Positions 59,129 to 64,000 of a DNA stretch of 64,000 nt are shown here, in pieces. Each line of letters opens with the position of its first letter. Position 1 is the first letter of the stretch. This stretch comes from Malikia granosa (GTDB lineage Bacteria > Pseudomonadota > Gammaproteobacteria > Burkholderiales > Burkholderiaceae_C). The position numbers and the translations under genes were made by a program. The stretch spans positions 62,001 through 126,000 of the forward strand of contig NZ_PVLQ01000011.1 in NCBI RefSeq assembly GCF_002980595.1, written 5' to 3'. Under the pieces are notes generated by a model. The model made no database searches and was not told the DNA's origin. It worked only from the letters and a program-made list of their open reading frames with translations.

Positions 59129-60506
59129 ATCCCTTGTCCTGGCCAGCGCCTTGCTGCTGTCCGGCGGCCTGGCTACGGCACAGGCCCAGAAGCCCTCCAA
59201 GGCGGGTTCGCGGCCGGCTGCGAGCGCTGCCAAGCCCGCCGCGACCAGCGCCAGCACGGTCCCGCCGACCGCGGCGGCACCCGTCGCCCAGGTGCTGCCG
59301 GCCAACCATGTCGTGGCCCTGGTCAACTCGGAGCCGGTCACCAGCCACGAGGTGCTGGCGCGGCTGGCGCGCCTGCAGCCGCCGGCCGGCACCCAGCTGC
59401 CGCCGCGCGCCGAGCTGCTGCGCCAGCTCACCGAGCGGCTGATCCTCGAGCGGGTGCAACTGCAAGCCGCAGCCGAGCAGGGGCTCAAGATCGATGACGC
59501 GGCGCTGACCCAGGCCGAGGAGAACATCGCGCGCCAGAATGGCCTCAGCGTCGAGCAGCTGCGCGCGCGCCTGCAGGCCATGGGCGAGGACAGCGAGAGC
59601 CTGCGCGCCAACCTGCGCAACGAGCTGCTGCTGCAACGGGTGCGCGAGCGCGAGGTCGACAGCCGCATCAAGATCAGCGAGCAGGAGATCGATGCCTACC
59701 TGGCCGAGCACCAGAGCCCCGAGCTGGCCGAACTCAACCTGGCCCAGCTGCTGGTCCGGGTGCCCGAGGGCGCCGACGCGGCGACGGTAGAAAAGCTGGG
59801 CCAGCGCGCCGAGCAGCTGGCCCAGCGCGCCCGCGGCGGCGCCGACTTCACGGCGCTGGTGCGCGAGTTCTCCGACGCACCCGACAAGGCCAATGGCGGC
59901 CAGCTCGGCCTGCGCAGCGTCGAGCGCTACCCGTCCCTGTTCGTCGATGCCATCCGCTCGCTGCAGACCGGCCAGATCTCCGATGTGGTGCGCAGCGGCG
60001 CCGGCTTCCATGTGCTCAAGCTGGTCGAGAAACGCAACGCCGGCCTGCCCGACGCCAACTACACCCAGACCCGGGTGCGCCATATCCTGCTGCGCCCGGG
60101 CGCCCAGCTGAGCCAGGAAGCGGCGATCGCGCGCCTGCAGGAGCTGCGCCAGCGCATCGGCAACGGCTCGGCCCGCTTCGAGGAACTCGCGCGCCAGTAC
60201 AGCCAGGACGGCTCGGCCAGTGCCGGCGGCGAACTCGGCTGGGCCAACCCCGGCATGTTCGTGCCCGAGTTCGAGCAGGCGATGAACCGGCTCGCCCCGG
60301 GCCAGCTGTCCGAACCGCTGGTGTCGCGCTTCGGCGTGCACCTGATCCAGGTCCAGGAACGCCGCCAGGTGCCGCTGAGCGCGCGCGAGCAGCGCGAATG
60401 GGTACGCAACCTGCTGCGTGAACAGAAGGCCGAAGAGGCCTACGAGACCTGGGTGCGCGAGCTGCGCGCCCGGGCTTACATCGAATACCGCGAGCCCCCC
60501 CAGTGA
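59121..60506 (+). CDS. surA: Periplasmic chaperone and peptidyl-prolyl isomerase SurA
   Basis: Escorts outer-membrane proteins (including LptD) across the periplasm. 461 aa. Signal peptide [22 protein letters not shown], a low-complexity Ala/Pro/Lys segment, the SurA N domain (~55-200), and two parvulin domains ([38 protein letters not shown] and [22 protein letters not shown]). It is translationally coupled to lptD (8-bp overlap) and to rsmA (4-bp overlap). Confidence 0.95.
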   Translation: MNKSLVLASALLLSGGLATAQAQKPSKAGSRPAASAAKPAATSASTVPPTAAAPVAQVLPANHVVALVNSEPVTSHEVLARLARLQPPAGTQLPPRAELLRQLTERLILERVQLQAAAEQGLKIDDAALTQAEENIARQNGLSVEQLRARLQAMGEDSESLRANLRNELLLQRVREREVDSRIKISEQEIDAYLAEHQSPELAELNLAQLLVRVPEGADAATVEKLGQRAEQLAQRARGGADFTALVREFSDAPDKANGGQLGLRSVERYPSLFVDAIRSLQTGQISDVVRSGAGFHVLKLVEKRNAGLPDANYTQTRVRHILLRPGAQLSQEAAIARLQELRQRIGNGSARFEELARQYSQDGSASAGGELGWANPGMFVPEFEQAMNRLAPGQLSEPLVSRFGVHLIQVQERRQVPLSAREQREWVRNLLREQKAEEAYETWVRELRARAYIEYREPPQ

Positions 60507-61294
60507 ACGCCCCCCACAAGGCGCGCAAGCGCTTCGGCCAGCATTTCCTGTCCGACCAGTCCATCATCGAAGCCATCGTCAACGAGATCGCCCCCAAGCC
60601 CGGCCAGTTCGTGGTCGAGATCGGGCCCGGCCTCGCCGCGCTGACCCAGCCCCTGGTCGAACGCCTGGGCCAGCTGACCGTGGTCGAGCTCGACCGCGAC
60701 CTGGCCGTGCGCTTGCGCGCCCATCCGCAGCTGACCGTGATCGAGTCCGACGTGCTGAAGGTCGACTTCCGCGCGCTCGCGGCCAGCCGGCCGGAACCGA
60801 TGCGGGTGGTCGGCAACCTGCCCTACAACATCTCGACCCCGATCCTGTTCCACCTGCTCGGCGTCGCCGACGTGGTGCAGGACCAGCATTTCATGCTGCA
60901 GAAGGAGGTCATCGACCGGATGGTGGGTCGGCCCTGCACGGCCGACTACGGCCGCCTGAGCGTGATGCTGCAATGGCGCTACGAGATGGCCAACGTGCTG
61001 TTCGTGCCGCCCGAGAGCTTCGACCCGCCGCCGCGCGTCGACAGCGCGATCGTGCGCATGGTGCCGCTGGCGAACCCGCCGCAGCTCGATGCCAAGCTGC
61101 TCGAGGAACTGGTGCAGGTCGCGTTCTCGATGCGGCGCAAGCTGTTGCGCCACAGCCTGGGCCGCTGGCTCGAGGCGCGCGGCTTTGCCGGCGACTTCGA
61201 CCTGCAGCGCCGCGCCGAGGAGGTGCCGGTGGCCGAATACGTGGCGCTGGCCCAGGCCTGTAGTGCCGCCGGCCCGGGCGGCCAAGGGCATTGA
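60503..61294 (+). CDS. rsmA: 16S rRNA dimethyladenosine transferase KsgA
   Basis: Dimethylates A1518 and A1519 of 16S rRNA; a late ribosome-assembly checkpoint. 263 aa, GTG start at 60503 overlapping the surA stop. Methyltransferase motifs: [48 protein letters not shown]. In many proteobacteria pdxA lies between surA and rsmA; it is absent here. Confidence 0.96.
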   Translation: MNAPHKARKRFGQHFLSDQSIIEAIVNEIAPKPGQFVVEIGPGLAALTQPLVERLGQLTVVELDRDLAVRLRAHPQLTVIESDVLKVDFRALAASRPEPMRVVGNLPYNISTPILFHLLGVADVVQDQHFMLQKEVIDRMVGRPCTADYGRLSVMLQWRYEMANVLFVPPESFDPPPRVDSAIVRMVPLANPPQLDAKLLEELVQVAFSMRRKLLRHSLGRWLEARGFAGDFDLQRRAEEVPVAEYVALAQACSAAGPGGQGH

Positions 61295-61330
61295 TCCGGC
61301 TTGGGGAAACCGCAGGCTACAGACAAGCGA

Positions 61331-61353
61331 AAGGCCCGCTGCAAGCGGGCCTT
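61331..61353. terminator. Terminator after rsmA
   Basis: AAGGCCCGCT (61331-61340), loop GCA, AGCGGGCCTT (61344-61353). A 10-bp perfect stem between convergent rsmA and the barstar gene. Confidence 0.75.
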
Positions 61354-61424
61354 GGACTGGCCGGAACCGGCCTTGATGGTTCAAGCCAAGGACGACGGCA
61401 GCAAAGGCCTCGCCCGGGCCGGAC

Positions 61425-61961
61425 TCAGGCCGCGCTGAGCCAGTAGCCGGCGTTGAAGGGGCTGCTCATGCGCAGCGCCTGCGGGCTGACGTCGACCAGC
61501 TTGTCGGTCAGGGTCGGCTCGTCGCTGGCACCGAGTTCGGCGCCCTTGGTCGCGCGCGCCACCGAGAAGCTGTAGAAGCAGCGGAACGGCACCTTGCGGT
61601 CGTTCCAGTAGTCGGCGATGTCGCGGAAGATGTCGAGCAGCAGCTCGCGCGCTTCCTTGTCGAACTTCGGGCTGGTCGGGATATGCTCGAGCACGACGAT
61701 GAAGCCGGTCTGCTGGCCCGACTTGTGCACCACATCGGTCATGCAGTCGTAGAGGGCATCGAAGTTCTTGCCGAAGGTCGCGGGCAGCGTGTACTGCTGG
61801 GCGATCAGGTCGAGCACGTCCTGCTTGTTGGTGGCAGTCGCCAGGTTGGCATAGAGGAAGTGATGGCCGAGTTGCTCGGCGGCTGCCTGCAGGTCCTTGA
61901 CCGTGAAAGCCCGGATCGATTGAACGATATTGCTGCGCACGTTACGAAGTGGCTGGTCCAT
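61425..61961 (-). CDS. Barstar-family protein
   Basis: 178 aa from the ATG at 61961; a TTG at 61979 could add 6 residues. The barstar core is recognisable: FLYANLATATNKQDVLDLIAQQYTLPATFGKNFDALYDCMTDV, including the NFDALYD block that binds RNase in Bacillus barstar. It is longer than barstar (about 90 aa), with extra N- and C-terminal parts (SFSVARATKGAELG...). No barnase-like RNase gene is nearby. The target nuclease is unknown. Confidence 0.8.
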   Translation of the reverse strand: MDQPLRNVRSNIVQSIRAFTVKDLQAAAEQLGHHFLYANLATATNKQDVLDLIAQQYTLPATFGKNFDALYDCMTDVVHKSGQQTGFIVVLEHIPTSPKFDKEARELLLDIFRDIADYWNDRKVPFRCFYSFSVARATKGAELGASDEPTLTDKLVDVSPQALRMSSPFNAGYWLSAA

Positions 61962-62341
61962 CCCCAGGTCTCTTTCCAATTCAGTTGTCTATGATTCCGC
62001 TGCTGGCTGCGCGCGCCTGGATCGGCGTCCACGGTCAGCAGTAAGAGTAATTACAGGCTTCAGGTGTCGGATGCTGATGTCGCGGCAAGCCCCAGTGATG
62101 GCGCAGGACCCGCGGCGACACCGGGCTTCGATGCGGTATATTCAATCGTGCGGTCTTGTTGCCCAGTCATTACCTGGTGCAACCGACTTGCTTGCGGAAG
62201 CGGGTCTTCGGACCGGATCAGCAAGGCTGCAGGACGGTTTTTCTCGAACATCCAACCCCTGTCGCTCCAGGGTCAACCGCTACGACAACCGTAGGGGTTA
62301 ACCCGGAAATCCAAGGCCGTAAGTGTGCCTGATACCGCCCC
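61962..62341. other. 380-bp non-coding region between barstar and maeB genes
   Basis: Upstream region of the barstar gene. It contains an imperfect hairpin GGGTCAACC...GGTTAACCC with an inner CTACG/CGTAG stem at 62270-62304. No gene or known RNA was recognised. Confidence 0.5.
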
Positions 62342-62390
62342 AAAAAGCAAGAACCCTGGTGCGGCGCAACATGGCGCCCCACCAGGGTTC
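62342..62390 (-). terminator. Terminator after maeB
   Basis: On the minus strand GAACCCTGGTG (62390-62380) pairs with CACCAGGGTTC (62361-62351), followed by TTGCTTTTT. An 11-bp stem with a T run just downstream of the maeB stop codon. Confidence 0.88.
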
Positions 62391-62408
62391 AGGCCCGCGA
62401 GCGGGGGA

Positions 62409-64000
62409 TCAGCTCGACTGAACGGCGCGCGAGCCGATATTGGCCTCGGCCACGGTCAGCGCCGTCATGTTGACGATGCGGCGCACGGTCGCGCTCGCGG
62501 TCAGGATATGCACCGGCTTGGCCACGCCGAGCAGCATCGGGCCGATCGCGATGCCGCCGCCCGCGGCGGTCTTGAGCAGGTTGTAGGCGATGTTGGCGGC
62601 ATCGACGTTGGGGCAGACCAGCAGGTTGGCGTCACCCGCCAGCGTGCTGCCGGGCATGATGGCCGCGCGCGCCTGCGCATCGAGCGCCACGTCGCCATGC
62701 ATCTCGCCATCGACCTCGAGCCAGGGCGCCTGTTCGCGCAGCAGTTCGAGCGTCTGGCGCATCTTGACCGCCGACGGCTGGTCGGAGCTGCCGAAGTTGG
62801 AATGCGACAGCAGCGCCGCCTTGGGCGTGATGCCGAAGCGCATCACCTTGCGCGCCGCCATCATCGTGATCTCGGCCAGCTGCTCGGCGCTCGGGTCGTA
62901 GTTGACATGGGTGTCGACGATGAAGACCGCCCGGCCCGGCAGCATCAGCGCGTTCATGGCCGCATAGCAATGCGCGCCTTCGCGCTTGCCGATCACCTGG
63001 TCGATGTAGTTCAGGTGCAGCGGGTTGGTGCCCCAGGTGCCGCAGATCAGGCCGTCGACATCGCCCTTGCGCAGCAGCATGGCGCCGATCAGCGACAGGC
63101 GACGGCGCATCTCGATCTTGGCCAGCTGCTCGGTCACGCCCTTGCGCGCGGCCAGCTGGTGATAGGTCTGCCAGAAGTCGCGGTAGCGATGGTCCTGCTC
63201 GACGTTGACGACGTCATAGTCCAGGCCTTCCTTGAGGCGCAGGCCGAACTTCTGGACCCGCTGCTCGATGATGGCCGGACGGCCGATCAGGGTCGGACGC
63301 GCCAGGCCCTCGTCGACCACCACCTGGCAGGCGCGCAGCACGCGCTCTTCCTCGCCCTCGGCGTAGGCGATGCGCTTGTGCAGCGCCCGCTTGGCGATCG
63401 AGTAGACCGGCTTCATCATGGTGCCGGAAGCGAACACGAAGCTCTGCAGCTTGTCGCGGTAGGCGTCCATGTCCTGCACCGGGCGCAGCGCGACGCCGCT
63501 GTCGACCGCCGCCTGCGCCACCGCCGGCGCGATCTTCATCATCAGGCGCGGGTCGAAGGGCTTGGGGATCAGGTATTCGGGGCCGAAGGCCAGCGTCTCG
63601 CCCGAATAGGCCGCCGCCACCACATCGCTCTGCTCGGCCTGTGCGAGGTCGGCGATGGCATGCACCGCAGCCACTTCCATCTCGTCGGTGATGGTCGAGG
63701 CGCCAGCGTCGAGCGCACCGCGGAAGATGTAGGGGAAGCACAGGACATTGTTGACCTGGTTCGGGTAGTCGGTGCGGCCGGTCGCCATGATGGCATCGTC
63801 GCGCACCGCCTTGACGTCCTCGGGCAGGATCTCGGGGTTCGGGTTGGCCAGCGCGAAGATCAGCGGGCGCTCGGCCATGCTGACCACCATGTCGGGCTTG
63901 AGCACGCCGCCGGCCGACAGGCCGAGGAAGATGTCGGCGCCAACGATGACCTCGCGCAGCGTGCGCGCGTCGGTCGGCTGGGCATACTGAGCCTTGTCGG
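62409..64000 (-). CDS. maeB: NADP-dependent malic enzyme MaeB, partial at right edge
   Basis: Decarboxylates malate to pyruvate. The 3' 530 codons are present and the start lies beyond base 64000. The malic-enzyme part shows IVGADIFLGLSAGGVLKPDMV, IFALANPNPEILPEDVKAVRDDAIMATGRTDYPNQVNNVL and VLCFPYIFRGALDAGA. The last ~320 residues form the phosphotransacetylase-like domain typical of MaeB (LSHSNFGSSDQPSAVKMRQTLELL; VCPNVDAANIAYNLLKTAAGGGIAIGP). It is followed by a strong terminator. Confidence 0.95.
   Translation of the reverse strand, partial: DKAQYAQPTDARTLREVIVGADIFLGLSAGGVLKPDMVVSMAERPLIFALANPNPEILPEDVKAVRDDAIMATGRTDYPNQVNNVLCFPYIFRGALDAGASTITDEMEVAAVHAIADLAQAEQSDVVAAAYSGETLAFGPEYLIPKPFDPRLMMKIAPAVAQAAVDSGVALRPVQDMDAYRDKLQSFVFASGTMMKPVYSIAKRALHKRIAYAEGEEERVLRACQVVVDEGLARPTLIGRPAIIEQRVQKFGLRLKEGLDYDVVNVEQDHRYRDFWQTYHQLAARKGVTEQLAKIEMRRRLSLIGAMLLRKGDVDGLICGTWGTNPLHLNYIDQVIGKREGAHCYAAMNALMLPGRAVFIVDTHVNYDPSAEQLAEITMMAARKVMRFGITPKAALLSHSNFGSSDQPSAVKMRQTLELLREQAPWLEVDGEMHGDVALDAQARAAIMPGSTLAGDANLLVCPNVDAANIAYNLLKTAAGGGIAIGPMLLGVAKPVHILTASATVRRIVNMTALTVAEANIGSRAVQSS

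Noticed and set aside
56639-59671. A very long open frame (1010 codons) on the minus strand across lptD and surA
   Set aside because: It is the GC-rich shadow of lptD and surA. It has no motif, an unnatural Arg/Ala/Gly/Val composition and no ribosome site; the plus-strand frames carry full family signatures.
62270-62304. Hairpin in the barstar-maeB gap as a riboswitch or terminator
   Set aside because: The stem has a mismatch, no T run follows and no known riboswitch core was recognised; kept only as a note on the gap.

Overview
The window is about 64 kb of GC-rich chromosome from a betaproteobacterium, most likely of the order Burkholderiales (Comamonadaceae/Sphaerotilaceae-like). The evidence is the gene set and gene order: yidC-yidD-rnpA-rpmH facing away from dnaA-dnaN-gyrB; hpf-ptsN-hprK beside fur and bamE; leuS-lptE; amgK-rsmE opposite lptD-surA-rsmA; a PHA phasin; and malic enzyme MaeB. 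No tRNA, rRNA, CRISPR array or classical insertion sequence was recognised. The first gene (yidC) and the last gene (maeB) are cut by the window edges.

Layout. 0-7.1 kb is the replication-initiation and RNA-processing core (yidC', yidD, rnpA, rpmH, dnaA, dnaN, gyrB). 7.1-8.7 kb is a compact insertion at the 3' end of gyrB. It carries a three-gene toxin-antitoxin-chaperone module (MqsR-like toxin, MqsA-like antitoxin with a C-terminal extension, SecB-like chaperone). It is flanked by two 81-bp copies (75/81 identical) of the gyrB 3' end and preceded by a perfect 10-bp-arm palindrome. 8.8-10.6 kb holds two nuclease-like defence candidates (a DUF3883 PD-(D/E)XK protein and a sulfur-binding-domain/HNH endonuclease), so the region after gyrB is a small defence island. 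10.7-21.3 kb is mixed metabolism and envelope: lipoprotein, thiolase, WrbA, chemoreceptor, LysR, thioesterase, orphan DctP, short-chain dehydrogenase, SodC and an SbmA/YddA-type ABC exporter.

21.26-21.5 kb is a non-coding segment that resembles a replication origin: an AT-rich stretch, then a run of DnaA-trio-like triplets, then five DnaA-box-like 9-mers. The rpmH-dnaA gap, by contrast, has only one perfect box and one relaxed box. 21.5-24.1 kb carries signalling and PHA genes: a BLUF-like protein with Glu at the photocycle Gln position, a phasin whose promoter lies between two 12-bp inverted operators, and a PAS-GGDEF protein with a degenerate active site and a retained inhibitory site.

24.1-26.8 kb has an exonuclease, DAHP synthase and rhodanese. 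26.8-32.8 kb is a p-cresol oxidation cluster in the order pchA-pchC-pchX-pchF, followed by an outer-membrane channel and facing an AraC regulator. 32.8-40.1 kb is holA, lptE and leuS, interrupted by arginase, a MocR regulator and a DUF2917 gene. 40-64 kb is mostly housekeeping (dapB, bamE, fur, hprK, ptsN, hpf, corA, mtn, fadD, nudJ, yaeQ, rsmE, amgK, lptD, surA, rsmA, maeB), plus two hybrid histidine kinases, a small outer-membrane barrel and a barstar-family protein.
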